Origin: DAIOXA01 sp050949165
GTDB taxonomy: Bacteria; Bacillota; Proteinivoracia; UBA4975
NCBI GenBank assembly: GCA_050949165.1
Contig: JBMNFF010000009.1
Location: 186,001-250,000, forward strand
DNA: 64,000 bases
Direction: 5' to 3'
Below are positions 33,753 to 42,431 of the stretch, one piece after another; position 1 is the stretch's first letter, and each line of letters opens with the position of its first letter. A program made the position numbers and the translations under genes. The notes under the pieces are model-generated. The model had not been told where the DNA came from. It worked only from the letters and a program-made list of their open reading frames with translations, and searched no databases.

Positions 33753-35042
33753 ATGCAATTGTTGGCTACTCTGCGCAACGCTTGGCATATAAAGGACATT
33801 CGGCGCAAGCTCCTGTTCACCTTGGCCATGCTCCTGGTCTACCGGTTGGGTTCCTTTGTTCCCGTGCCGGGTATTGACCGGGAAATGGTCAAGGAGATCC
33901 TCGGCGCCGGCTCGGGAGGAGGCGGCCTATTTGGCCTCTTCGACGTCTTCGCCGGCGGAAACCTCTCCAACTTTTCCGTCTTCGCCATGGGCATCATGCC
34001 CTACATCAACTCGTCCATAATCATGCAGTTGCTGCAAGTGGTCATCCCCAAATTTGAGGAATGGGCCAAGGAAGGTCCCGAAGGCCGCAAAAAGCTGATG
34101 CAAATCAGCCGCTACGGCACAGTGGTCCTGTCCCTGATCCAGGCCACCGGCATGTCCATTGCTTTTCGCACCGCCATTGGCGTCAGCCGTGCCGAGGCTC
34201 CCCTCAGCTACTACCTGACCCTGGTGGTCATTGTCTTCTCCCTCACTGCAGGTACAGCCTTCCTGATGTGGCTGGGCGAACAGATTACCGACAAGGGCAT
34301 CGGAAACGGGATTTCTCTGATAATCTTTGCCGGTATTGTATCCCGGCTGCCCCTGGTGGCAGTCCAGACCTTTGCCTTGCTTCAGGCCGGTGAAATCAAT
34401 ATCTTCCAGGTCTTGCTCTTACTGGTCCTGGCCCTGGTGGTAATCGCCGGCATGATCTATGTCTCGGAAGGCGAGCGCCGCGTCCCCGTGCAGTATGCCA
34501 AGCGGGTAGTGGGTCGCAGGATGTACGGTGGCGCCAGCACCCATATTCCCCTCAAGGTCAACCAGGCCGGGGTCATCCCCGTCATCTTTGCAACATCCCT
34601 CTTGATGCTTCCCGAAACCATAGGGAACTTCTGGCAGAACAATATTCTCCAGAAGATCGCCGATTTCTTTACCTTGGGGACCTGGTCCGGGACCCTCATC
34701 GCCGCAGCCTTGATTATATTCTTCGCCTATTTCTACACTGCCATCACCGTCAACCCCAGCGATTTGGCCGACAATATGCGCAAAAACGGCGGCTTTATTC
34801 CCGGCATCCGTCCGGGACGGCCCACTGCCGGCTATATCGAGCGCATTCTCAACCGAATCACCCTGGTAGGCGCCCTGTTCCTGGCAGTGATTGTCGCCCT
34901 GCCCTATGTTCTGTCGGGCGTGGTGGGAATGAATATCGGTATCGGGGGTACCTCGTTGCTGATCGTCATCGGCGTCGCCCTGGAGACCATGAAGCAGATT
35001 GAAAGCCAGATGCTGATGCGCCACTACAAGGGCTTTATGTAG
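33753..35042 (+). CDS. secY: Protein translocase subunit SecY
   Basis: 429 aa channel-forming subunit of the Sec translocon. Ten hydrophobic segments, the plug region after TM1 (GSGGGGLFGLFDVFAGGNLSNFSVFAMGIMPYI in two blocks), and cytoplasmic loops carrying the ribosome/SecA-contact Arg residues (ERRVPVQYAKR). The ribosome site GAGGTGAT is inside the rplO end. Its partner SecE is at 10422. Confidence 0.97.
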   Translation: MQLLATLRNAWHIKDIRRKLLFTLAMLLVYRLGSFVPVPGIDREMVKEILGAGSGGGGLFGLFDVFAGGNLSNFSVFAMGIMPYINSSIIMQLLQVVIPKFEEWAKEGPEGRKKLMQISRYGTVVLSLIQATGMSIAFRTAIGVSRAEAPLSYYLTLVVIVFSLTAGTAFLMWLGEQITDKGIGNGISLIIFAGIVSRLPLVAVQTFALLQAGEINIFQVLLLLVLALVVIAGMIYVSEGERRVPVQYAKRVVGRRMYGGASTHIPLKVNQAGVIPVIFATSLLMLPETIGNFWQNNILQKIADFFTLGTWSGTLIAAALIIFFAYFYTAITVNPSDLADNMRKNGGFIPGIRPGRPTAGYIERILNRITLVGALFLAVIVALPYVLSGVVGMNIGIGGTSLLIVIGVALETMKQIESQMLMRHYKGFM

Positions 35043-35054
35043 GGGGCGAAGGGT

Positions 35055-35690
35055 ATGCGTTTAGTCTTACTGGGCCCTCCCGGCGCGGGTAAGGGCACCC
35101 AGGCGGATTATATCAAAGAGCATTTCGGCATTCCCCATATATCCACCGGCGACATGCTTCGGGCTGCCCGCCAGGAGCGCACGCCCCTGGGGCTGGAGGC
35201 CGAAAAGTACATGGAAGCCGGCAAACTGGTCCCCGATGAAGTTGTGGTTGGCATAGTCACCGAGCGCCTTGCCCAGCCCGACAGTGCCAAAGGCTTTCTC
35301 CTGGACGGGTTTCCCCGCACCGTAGAGCAGGCCCTGGCCCTGGAAGAGGCCGACATTCAGCTTGATGCTGTAATCAGCATCGAGGTGCCTCGGGACAGCC
35401 TGGTCAGACGGCTCAGCGGCAGGAGGATTTGCCGCCAGTGCGGGCGCGCCTGGCATGTGGAGTATAATCCGCCGCCGACACCTACGACCTGCCAATGCGG
35501 CGGCGAACTTTTCCAGCGCAGCGACGACAGCAGCGAGACGGTGCAAGCGCGCCTGGATGTTTACCTCCAGCAGACCAGTCCCCTCAAGGAATGGTATAAT
35601 CAGCGAGGCCTGCTGGTCACGGTTAACGGCGACCAGGCAATTGACCAGGTTTTTTCTGAAATCCTAGAGAAGCTAGGAGCAACCCGATGA
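35055..35690 (+). CDS. adk: Adenylate kinase
   Basis: 211 aa, long-LID form. P-loop GPPGAGKGTQ (residues 7-16), DGFPRT, and a zinc-type LID with CRQC and CQC Cys groups. It equilibrates AMP, ADP and ATP. The stop overlaps the map start (ATGA), the usual secY-adk-map arrangement. Confidence 0.97.
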   Translation: MRLVLLGPPGAGKGTQADYIKEHFGIPHISTGDMLRAARQERTPLGLEAEKYMEAGKLVPDEVVVGIVTERLAQPDSAKGFLLDGFPRTVEQALALEEADIQLDAVISIEVPRDSLVRRLSGRRICRQCGRAWHVEYNPPPTPTTCQCGGELFQRSDDSSETVQARLDVYLQQTSPLKEWYNQRGLLVTVNGDQAIDQVFSEILEKLGATR

Positions 35691-36442
35691 TAATTATCAA
35701 ATCCCCTCGGGAAATTGATATAATGGCCAAGGCAGGAGAGATCACTGCTGGGGCCCATCAGCTGGTAAAAGAGACCGTCGCTCCGGGAATAACTACCAAG
35801 GAACTGGATAGATTAGTTGAAGAATTTTTGAAAAAAGCCGGAGCGATTCCCGCCTTCAAAGGCTATGGCGGCTTCCCTGCCAGCATTTGCACTTCTGTAA
35901 ACAACCAGGTTGTCCACGGAATACCCTCGGATGATGTAATTCTCCAAGCAGGCGATATCCTGAGCGTCGACATTGGCGCAATCTATGAAGGCTATGTCGG
36001 CGACGCAGCAGCAACCTACCCTGTGGGAGACATTTCCCCAGAATCTGAAAAACTCTTGCAAGTTACCGCCGAGGCCCTGATGAAGGGTATAGAGCAAGCG
36101 GTGGAGGGTAACCGCCTATCTGATATTTCTGCGGCAATACAGCAATGGGTAGAGTCCAACGGTTTTTCGGTGATCCGCGACTATGTTGGCCACGGCATCG
36201 GCCAGCAGATGCATGAGGATCCTCAAATCCCCAACTTCGGGCGCCCCGGGTTTGGCCCGCGGCTGACGTCGGGAATGGTATTTGCCATTGAACCCATGGT
36301 CAATGCCGGCAAACACCATGTCAAGACCCTGGCGGATGGCTGGACCGTGGTGACCGTCGATGGCTCGCTGTCAGCGCATTTTGAGCACACCGTGGCGATT
36401 ACGCCCCAGGGGCCCAGGATCCTGACGACAATTGGTGGTTGA
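35687..36442 (+). CDS. map: Methionine aminopeptidase, type I
   Basis: 251 aa. Removes the N-terminal Met from nascent proteins. The five metal ligands are visible: Asp in SVDIGAIYEGYVGDAA (two), His in GHGIGQQMHEDP, Glu in FAIEPMVNAG and Glu in AHFEHTVAI. No N-terminal zinc-finger extension. Translationally coupled to adk. Confidence 0.96.
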   Translation: MIIIKSPREIDIMAKAGEITAGAHQLVKETVAPGITTKELDRLVEEFLKKAGAIPAFKGYGGFPASICTSVNNQVVHGIPSDDVILQAGDILSVDIGAIYEGYVGDAAATYPVGDISPESEKLLQVTAEALMKGIEQAVEGNRLSDISAAIQQWVESNGFSVIRDYVGHGIGQQMHEDPQIPNFGRPGFGPRLTSGMVFAIEPMVNAGKHHVKTLADGWTVVTVDGSLSAHFEHTVAITPQGPRILTTIGG

Positions 36443-36454
36443 GGAGGATTGAGT

Positions 36455-36718
36455 ATGCAGTTCGCACCCGGTAACGTTGTCCGTTCCACTGCTGGCCGGG
36501 ATAAGAATCATCTGTATGTGGTGGTCTCCCTTGCCGCGGGCAGGGTGTTGGTGGCGGATGGGCAGCGGCGCACAATCCGCAAGCTCAAGCCCAAGAACCC
36601 CTTGCACCTGGAATTGGTCCGCAGCGGAGAACCCGTAATGCAAACAGATGAAGAGATCAGGCAACTCCTTCAGAGGATGGTGGATCTATCCCATAGCAAA
36701 GAAAAGGGAGGGAACTGA
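36455..36718 (+). CDS. KOW-domain RNA-binding protein (L14e/L6e/L27e-like)
   Basis: 87 aa. An N-terminal KOW strand (FAPGNVVRSTAGRDKNHLYVVVSL) is followed by a basic segment RRTIRKLKPKNPLHLE. Such small proteins commonly sit between map and infA in Clostridia; their role is unknown, probably ribosome- or RNA-associated. ATG 36455 lies 7 bases from GGAGG; TTG 36449 is less likely. The stop touches the infA start. Confidence 0.85.
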   Translation: MQFAPGNVVRSTAGRDKNHLYVVVSLAAGRVLVADGQRRTIRKLKPKNPLHLELVRSGEPVMQTDEEIRQLLQRMVDLSHSKEKGGN

Positions 36719-36937
36719 ATGGCGAAACAGGATGTCATTGAAGTCGAGGGCCGCGTCATCGATGCGCTCCCCAATGCCACATTTCGGGTGGAGCTGGAGA
36801 ATGGTCATGTTATAATGGCCTATGTCCGCGGCAAACTCCGTATGAATTTCATCAGAATACTACCCGGTGATCGGGTTTCCTTAGAACTATCACCCTATGA
36901 TCTCACTAAGGGACGGATAACTTACCGCCATAAATAA
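36719..36937 (+). CDS. infA: Translation initiation factor IF-1
   Basis: 72 aa, S1/OB fold, starting MAKQDVIEVEGRVI, with the conserved ALPNATFRVELENGH and ILPGDRVSLELSPYDLTKGRI. It blocks the A site during initiation. Starts immediately after the upstream stop. Confidence 0.97.
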   Translation: MAKQDVIEVEGRVIDALPNATFRVELENGHVIMAYVRGKLRMNFIRILPGDRVSLELSPYDLTKGRITYRHK

Positions 36938-36963
36938 TCCTGGCCCTCAAAGGAGGTAAGAGG

Positions 36964-37077
36964 ATGAAGGTCAGACCTTCAGTGAAACCGATTTGCGAAA
37001 AGTGTAAGATCATCCGCCGCAAAGGCAAGGTAATGATTATTTGTGAAAACCCCAAACACAAACAAAAACAGGGATAA
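36964..37077 (+). CDS. rpmJ: 50S ribosomal protein L36
   Basis: 37 aa: MKVRPSVKPICEKCKII, then CENPKHKQKQG. The C-x2-C...C-x4-H set shows the zinc-binding form. AAAGGAGG precedes the ATG. Normal place between infA and rpsM. Confidence 0.96.
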   Translation: MKVRPSVKPICEKCKIIRRKGKVMIICENPKHKQKQG

Positions 37078-37095
37078 GCAGGAGGTGTACAGCAT

Positions 37096-37467
37096 TTGGC
37101 ACGTATAGCCGGCGTCGATTTGCCAAGGGAAAAACGTGTTGAGACTGCCTTGACATATATTTATGGCATAGGCCCGACACTGTCCAAGAAGGTGCTGGAA
37201 ATGACCGGCATCAATCCTGACACCAGGGTCAGAGATCTGACCGAGGATGAAATCGGCAAACTCCGGGAAACCCTGGACAAGGACTTCCAGGTCGAGGGCG
37301 ACCTGCGTCGGGAAGTATCCATGAACATCAAGCGCTTGATGGAAATCGGATGCTACCGCGGTCTTCGCCACCGCCGGGGGCTTCCCGTTCGGGGCCAAAA
37401 CACCAAGAACAATGCCAGGACCCGCAAGGGCGCCAAGAGAACCGTCGGTATAAGGCGCAAAAAATAG
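37096..37467 (+). CDS. rpsM: 30S ribosomal protein S13
   Basis: 123 aa from TTG behind CAGGAGGTG. Helix-two-turn-helix domain (YIYGIGPTLSKKVLEMTGINPDTR) and the basic C-terminal tail (RGQNTKNNARTRKG) that reaches the P-site tRNA. Start of the alpha operon. Confidence 0.97.
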   Translation: MARIAGVDLPREKRVETALTYIYGIGPTLSKKVLEMTGINPDTRVRDLTEDEIGKLRETLDKDFQVEGDLRREVSMNIKRLMEIGCYRGLRHRRGLPVRGQNTKNNARTRKGAKRTVGIRRKK

Positions 37468-37485
37468 TGAAGGGAGGAAAGCAAC

Positions 37486-37875
37486 TTGGCTAGAAAGACA
37501 ACCCGCACCAAGCGCAGAGAGCGTAAAAATATAGAACGTGGCGTAGCCCACATCCAGTCCACCTTTAACAATACCGTGGTCACCATCAGCGATGTCAACG
37601 GCAACACCGTTGCTTGGTCTACAGCAGGGGCCAACGGCTTTAAGGGTTCCAGGAAGAGCACTCCCTTTGCCGCCCAGACAGCCGCCGAGGCAGCTGCCAA
37701 GGCTGCCATGGAACACGGCATGAGGACTGTTGAAGTCATGGTCAAGGGGCCGGGGTCCGGCAGGGAGGCCGCCGTCCGTTCCTTGCAAGCCGCCGGACTG
37801 GAAGTGACCGCCATCAAGGATGTTACCCCCTTCCCTCACAACGGCTGCCGTCCTCCTAAACGGCGTCGGATGTAA
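37486..37875 (+). CDS. rpsK: 30S ribosomal protein S11
   Basis: 129 aa from TTG behind AGGGAGGA. HIQSTFNNTVVTISDVNGN and GPGSGREAAVRSLQAAGLEV identify it; the C-terminus PHNGCRPPKRRRM contacts the platform rRNA near the E site. Confidence 0.97.
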   Translation: MARKTTRTKRRERKNIERGVAHIQSTFNNTVVTISDVNGNTVAWSTAGANGFKGSRKSTPFAAQTAAEAAAKAAMEHGMRTVEVMVKGPGSGREAAVRSLQAAGLEVTAIKDVTPFPHNGCRPPKRRRM

Positions 37876-37899
37876 ACTCAATCAGGAGGTGTAAAATAC

Positions 37900-38532
37900 A
37901 TGGCAAGATATACGGGACCCGTTTGTCGCTTGTGCCGCAGGGAGGGCATGAAGCTGTTCCTCAAAGGCGAACGCTGCTATACACCCAAATGCGCAATTGA
38001 TCGCCGCAACTACCCCCCTGGTCAACATGGCCAGGCCCGTCGCCGCAATCCTTCCGAGTACGGCTTACAGTTGCGGGAAAAGCAAAAGGTCCGTCGCATT
38101 TACGGCGTTACCGAGCGCCCCTTCCGGCGCTATTATGAAGAGGCCGCCCGCCGCAAAGGCGTTACCGGCGAAATCCTTCTCCAGCTCCTGGAGCTTCGCT
38201 TGGACAATGTCGTCTATCGTCTGGGCTTTGCATCGTCCAGGCCCGAAGCAAGGCAACTCGTCCGTCACGGCCACTTTGCAGTCAACGGTCGCAAGGTAAA
38301 CATCCCTTCCTTCCAATGCAAGGTCGGCGATGAAATCACAGTCCGCGAGCGCAGCGCAAGCTCCGACAAGTTTAAGGAACTCAGGGAACTGGCCGGCCAG
38401 CATACATCACCTGCATGGCTGGATAAGAACGTCGAAACCCTGTCAGCCAAGATCATCGCGATGCCGCGGCGTGAAGACATTGACGATATTCCCATTGCAG
38501 AGCACCTGATCATCGAGCGTTACTCCAGATAA
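37900..38532 (+). CDS. rpsD: 30S ribosomal protein S4
   Basis: 210 aa. The N-terminus has a Cys-rich zinc knuckle (CRLCRREG, then CYTPKC), so this is the C+ form. The S4 RNA-binding domain lies at about residues 97-160 (LELRLDNVVYRLGFASSRPEARQLV). S4 nucleates 30S assembly and is often autoregulatory. Confidence 0.97.
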   Translation: MARYTGPVCRLCRREGMKLFLKGERCYTPKCAIDRRNYPPGQHGQARRRNPSEYGLQLREKQKVRRIYGVTERPFRRYYEEAARRKGVTGEILLQLLELRLDNVVYRLGFASSRPEARQLVRHGHFAVNGRKVNIPSFQCKVGDEITVRERSASSDKFKELRELAGQHTSPAWLDKNVETLSAKIIAMPRREDIDDIPIAEHLIIERYSR

Positions 38533-38576
38533 AACCCTCGTTGGATTAGCAGTGATATAAGGGAGGGTCAATATAC

Positions 38577-39527
38577 GTGTTGGAAATCGAAAAGCCCCGT
38601 ATCGAATGTGTTGAAGCTTCCGAGGACAATACTTATGCTCGGTTCACCATAGAGCCCCTGGAACGTGGGTATGGCAATACTTTGGGCAACTCCCTGCGCA
38701 GGGTATTGCTATCCTCCCTGCCCGGCGCCGCTGTCACCAGTGTAAAAATCGAAGGTGTTCTACATGAGTTTTCAACAATTGACGGGGTGGTTGAGGATAC
38801 CGCCGAGATCATCCTCAACCTCAAAAAGTTAAGATTTAAGTTGCACCAAAATGAGCCGGCGGTGCTGCGCGTAGAGGCTGACAAACCGGGACCGGTTACC
38901 GGGGCGGACATCATCGCAGCCGACGCCGATGTCGAAATCCTCAACCCCCAGCAGGTCATTGCCACCCTGGAGGAAGGCGCTCGCCTTTATGCCGAGCTCA
39001 CCGTCTCTCCTGGGCGGGGATATTCCCCGGCTGAACGCAATAAGACCGAGGATCAGCCCATCGGAGTCATCGCCGTGGACTCAGTCTTTTCTCCCGTCAC
39101 CAGGGTAAATTTCCAAATCGAGGACACCCGGGTGGGGCAGGTCACCGACTACGACAAGCTCACCCTGGAAGTATGGACCGACGGCAGCACTCGTCCCGAC
39201 GAGGCCGTCAGCCTCGCGGCCAAGATCCTCACCGAACACCTGGACCTCTTCGTCAACCTCAGTCAATCCGTCCAAGAGATTGAAGTCATGATTGAGAAGG
39301 AAGAAGACGCCAGAGAAAAGACCCTGGAAATGCCCATTGAAGAACTGGATCTGTCAGTTCGCTCGTACAACTGCCTCAAGCGGGCGGGCATCAACTATGT
39401 CCACGAACTGACCCAAAAGACCGAGAACGATATGGCCAAGGTCCGCAACCTGGGGAAAAAGTCCCTGGAAGAAGTCCAGCAAAAACTTGCCCAATTGGGC
39501 TTGTCATTGCGTAAAGAAGAAGATTAA
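38577..39527 (+). CDS. rpoA: DNA-directed RNA polymerase subunit alpha
   Basis: 316 aa from GTG behind GGGAGGGT. The N-terminal assembly domain (RFTIEPLERGYGNTLGNSLRRVLL) scaffolds beta and beta'. The C-terminal domain (about residues 245-316: LSVRSYNCLKRAGINYVHELTQKTENDMAKVRNLGKKSL in blocks) binds UP elements and activators. Confidence 0.98.
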   Translation: MLEIEKPRIECVEASEDNTYARFTIEPLERGYGNTLGNSLRRVLLSSLPGAAVTSVKIEGVLHEFSTIDGVVEDTAEIILNLKKLRFKLHQNEPAVLRVEADKPGPVTGADIIAADADVEILNPQQVIATLEEGARLYAELTVSPGRGYSPAERNKTEDQPIGVIAVDSVFSPVTRVNFQIEDTRVGQVTDYDKLTLEVWTDGSTRPDEAVSLAAKILTEHLDLFVNLSQSVQEIEVMIEKEEDAREKTLEMPIEELDLSVRSYNCLKRAGINYVHELTQKTENDMAKVRNLGKKSLEEVQQKLAQLGLSLRKEED

Positions 39528-39540
39528 GGAGGGGAGTCAG

Positions 39541-39879
39541 ATGGCACTTTCCAAGTTCGGCCGCCCCACCAACCAGCGCAGGGCGCTTCTGCGCGGGTTG
39601 GCCACTGCGGTTTTGAAAAACGGTAGAATCACCACCACCGAAGCCAAGGCCAAGGCAATCAAGCCCATCGTGGAGAAAATGATAACCCTTGGCAAACAGG
39701 GTGATTTGCATGCCCGCCGTCAGGCCTTGAGCTACCTTCTCGAAGAAGATGTAGTCACCAAACTATTCCAAGAGATTGCCCCCCGCTACCAAGAACGTAA
39801 CGGCGGCTATACCAGGCTCTACAAGGCCTCCCCCCGGCGCGGCGATGGAGCGCCCCAGGCGATACTGGAATTAGTATAA
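39541..39879 (+). CDS. rplQ: 50S ribosomal protein L17
   Basis: 112 aa from ATG 39541 behind AGGAGGGG, with the NQRRALLRGLATAVLKNGRITTTEAKAK block and the GGYTRLYKASPRRGDGA end. Last gene of the alpha operon, followed by a terminator. Confidence 0.97.
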   Translation: MALSKFGRPTNQRRALLRGLATAVLKNGRITTTEAKAKAIKPIVEKMITLGKQGDLHARRQALSYLLEEDVVTKLFQEIAPRYQERNGGYTRLYKASPRRGDGAPQAILELV

Positions 39880-39887
39880 TAAGCCCG

Positions 39888-39948
39888 AGGACAGGTCAGA
39901 TGACAGTTGGGGACATTTAGTCGCTGACTGTTTGTCCTGTCTTTTTTT
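39888..39948 (+). terminator. Probable terminator after rplQ
   Basis: GACAGG (39890-39895) pairs with CCTGTC (39936-39941), then seven T. The stem continues inwards imperfectly (TCAG/CTGA) around a large loop. It separates the alpha operon from ecfA1. Confidence 0.7.
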
Positions 39949-39968
39949 CTAGGGAGGGAGGGGCAGCA

Positions 39969-40790
39969 GTGATACGCGTAGAAAATGTCGGCTATTCCTA
40001 CCAGACAGAGAGCGGCAGGACCAGCGCCCTCACCGATGTAAGCCTCAGCATTGGCCAGGGAGAATTTGTGGCCATCCTGGGCCACAACGGCTCGGGAAAG
40101 TCCACCCTTGCCAAGCTCTTTAACGGCCTCCTCATCCCCGAGCGGGGCAAGGTGCTGGTCCTGGGCCAGGCCACCGATGATCCCGAAAAGCACTGGTGGA
40201 TCAGACAGCAGGTAGGGATGGTCTTCCAAAACCCGGACAATCAATTGATCGCCACGGTGGTGGAAGAGGATGTGGCCTTTGGTCCCGAAAACCTCGGACT
40301 TCCCCCGCCGCAAATTGTGGACAGGGTGGCGGAATCCCTGGCCCAGGTAGATATGGGCGCCTATCGCCAGCACTCTCCCCACCTGCTGTCAGGGGGTCAG
40401 AAGCAGCGCATAGCCATTGCCGGCATCCTGGCCATGCGTCCCCGCTGTCTTGTGCTGGACGAGCCGACGGCCATGCTTGATCCCCGGGGACGCCGGGAAG
40501 TGCTGGATACCGTCCTCCGCCTCAACCGCGAGGAAGGCATCACAGTAATCTGGATTACCCACCACATGGATGAAGCCGTCCATGCCCACCGGGTAATCGT
40601 CATGGAGCAGGGCCGAATTGCCGTCCAGGGTACGCCCCGGGAGGTCTTCCGCCACGCCCAACTGTTGACCGAATTGGATCTTGATGTGCCGGCAGTGACC
40701 CGCCTGGCCCAACTCCTGGCCCAGGACGGCCTGGATTTGCCTCCTGACGTCCTGACGGTGGAAGAGATGGTGAACCTGCTATGTCCATAA
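39969..40790 (+). CDS. ecfA1: Energy-coupling factor transporter ATPase EcfA1
   Basis: 273 aa from GTG behind AGGGAGGGAGG. ABC ATPase: Walker A GHNGSGKST (residues 38-46), Q-loop FQNPDNQL typical of ECF ATPases, signature LSGGQKQRIAIA, Walker B CLVLDEPTAMLD. It powers uptake of vitamins and micronutrients through shared EcfT with exchangeable S components. Overlaps ecfA2 by 10 bp. Confidence 0.95.
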   Translation: MIRVENVGYSYQTESGRTSALTDVSLSIGQGEFVAILGHNGSGKSTLAKLFNGLLIPERGKVLVLGQATDDPEKHWWIRQQVGMVFQNPDNQLIATVVEEDVAFGPENLGLPPPQIVDRVAESLAQVDMGAYRQHSPHLLSGGQKQRIAIAGILAMRPRCLVLDEPTAMLDPRGRREVLDTVLRLNREEGITVIWITHHMDEAVHAHRVIVMEQGRIAVQGTPREVFRHAQLLTELDLDVPAVTRLAQLLAQDGLDLPPDVLTVEEMVNLLCP

Positions 40791-41641
40791 TCGCCGAAAA
40801 CCTTTCTTACATCTATTCTCCCGGGACCCCTTGGGCGGCCAAGGCCCTGGACCAGGTTGACCTGGAGATCCAGGATGGCGAGATCATCGGCCTCATCGGC
40901 CACACCGGTTCCGGCAAGTCCACCCTGATCCAGCACTTCAATGGGCTGCTGAAGCCCACTTCCGGCATCATCACAGTGCAGGGCATAAGGATTGGCGAAA
41001 AGGGCGTCAATCTCCGCAAGCTTCGGCAGAAGGTGGGTCTGGTCTTCCAGTACCCCGAGCACCAGCTCTTTGAAGAGACGGTTTATGCCGACGTGGCCTT
41101 CGGCCCCAAGAATTTGGACCTGGGCCCCCAGGAGGTCGAGGAGCGGGTTCGCGCCGCTCTGACCGCCGTAGGCCTGGACTATTCTGAGGTCAAGGACCGT
41201 TCGCCTTTCGAGCTCAGCGGCGGTCAAATGCGGAGGGTGGCCATAGCCGGTGTCCTGGCAATGGAGCCGGAAGTGTTGATCCTGGACGAACCCACCGCCG
41301 GCCTGGACCCCAGGACCCGCAACGAGCTCCTGGGTTATTTGCAGAGCATCCACCGAGAACGGGGAATCACCCTGATCATCGTCTCCCACAGCATGGAGGA
41401 AGTGGCCTCCCTGGCCCACAGGATCATCGTCATGGACCGGGGGACCATTTACGCCCAGGGCAGCCCCCGGGAGATCTTCGGCCGCGGCGACGAACTGCGG
41501 AGCATCGGCTTGGACGTCCCGTCCCTGACCCGGCTGATGCTGGCTCTTAAAGACCGGGGCCTGAACGTGCCTACAGACATCCTCACCCTGGAGGAAGCGA
41601 GGCGGGCAATCAGGACGGCGAGGGGGCGGACAGATGTTTAA
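40781..41641 (+). CDS. ecfA2: Energy-coupling factor transporter ATPase EcfA2
   Basis: 286 aa. Walker A GHTGSGKST, Q-loop FQYPEHQLF, signature LSGGQMRRVAIAG, Walker B VLILDEPTAGLD. It forms the heterodimer with EcfA1. Its start is inside the ecfA1 end and its end overlaps ecfT by 8 bp, so the three are coupled. Confidence 0.95.
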   Translation: MSIIAENLSYIYSPGTPWAAKALDQVDLEIQDGEIIGLIGHTGSGKSTLIQHFNGLLKPTSGIITVQGIRIGEKGVNLRKLRQKVGLVFQYPEHQLFEETVYADVAFGPKNLDLGPQEVEERVRAALTAVGLDYSEVKDRSPFELSGGQMRRVAIAGVLAMEPEVLILDEPTAGLDPRTRNELLGYLQSIHRERGITLIIVSHSMEEVASLAHRIIVMDRGTIYAQGSPREIFGRGDELRSIGLDVPSLTRLMLALKDRGLNVPTDILTLEEARRAIRTARGRTDV

Positions 41642-42431
41642 GGGAATAACCATTGGCCAGTATTATCCCGGCGATTCCTTCTTCCACCACCTGGAGCCCC
41701 GGATAAAAATCGGCCTCATCACCGCCTATGTGGTCTTTTTGTTTCTCTTTGCCACGGCCTGGGGCTACCTGGCCATGACCCTCCTCAGCCTGACCGTGAT
41801 TTTATTGGCTCGGCTGCCCCTGAAGCTGATGGTGCGTGGCCTGCGTCCCCTCTACTTCATCATAGCCTTTACCTTGATCCTGCACATCTTCTTTACCAAG
41901 GGCGGTGATGTCCTGGTGCGGTGGGGCAGGATAGCAATAGAGTCCCAGGGCCTGTTCACCGGTCTGCTCATGGCCTGGCGCTTAATCCTGTTGGTCACCA
42001 CCACTTCCCTGCTCACCCTGACCACCTCTCCCATCGCCCTCACCGATGCCATCGAGGGGATTCTGCGCCCCTTGTCGCCCATCGGCGTCCCCGCCCACGA
42101 ATTGGCCATGATGATGACCATTGCTCTGCGCTTCATCCCCACCCTTCTGGAGGAGGCGGAAAAAATCATGAAGGCGCAAATGGCCCGGGGCGCCGACTTC
42201 GAGAGCGGCAACCTGGTCCAACGGGCCAAGGCCCTGATACCTCTGCTGGTGCCCCTGTTTATCAGCTCATTCAGGCGGGCCGATGATCTGGCCCTGGCCA
42301 TGGAAGCCCGCTGCTACCGGGGCGGAAAGGGCAGGACCCGGATGAAGGTTACCCGGGTGAAGGCCGGGGAATGGCTGGTTCTGACAGGCTTCATCGCTGC
42401 CATGGTGGTGTTGGTATGGCTGGGACTCTGA
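41634..42431 (+). CDS. ecfT: Energy-coupling factor transporter transmembrane protein EcfT
   Basis: 265 aa. Several transmembrane helices, and the two Ala-Arg coupling motifs that contact the ATPases near the C-terminal half (MARGADFESGN and MEARCYRGGKGR). No S component is encoded here, so this is a shared group II ECF module. Overlaps truA by 16 bp. Confidence 0.94.
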   Translation: MFKGITIGQYYPGDSFFHHLEPRIKIGLITAYVVFLFLFATAWGYLAMTLLSLTVILLARLPLKLMVRGLRPLYFIIAFTLILHIFFTKGGDVLVRWGRIAIESQGLFTGLLMAWRLILLVTTTSLLTLTTSPIALTDAIEGILRPLSPIGVPAHELAMMMTIALRFIPTLLEEAEKIMKAQMARGADFESGNLVQRAKALIPLLVPLFISSFRRADDLALAMEARCYRGGKGRTRMKVTRVKAGEWLVLTGFIAAMVVLVWLGL

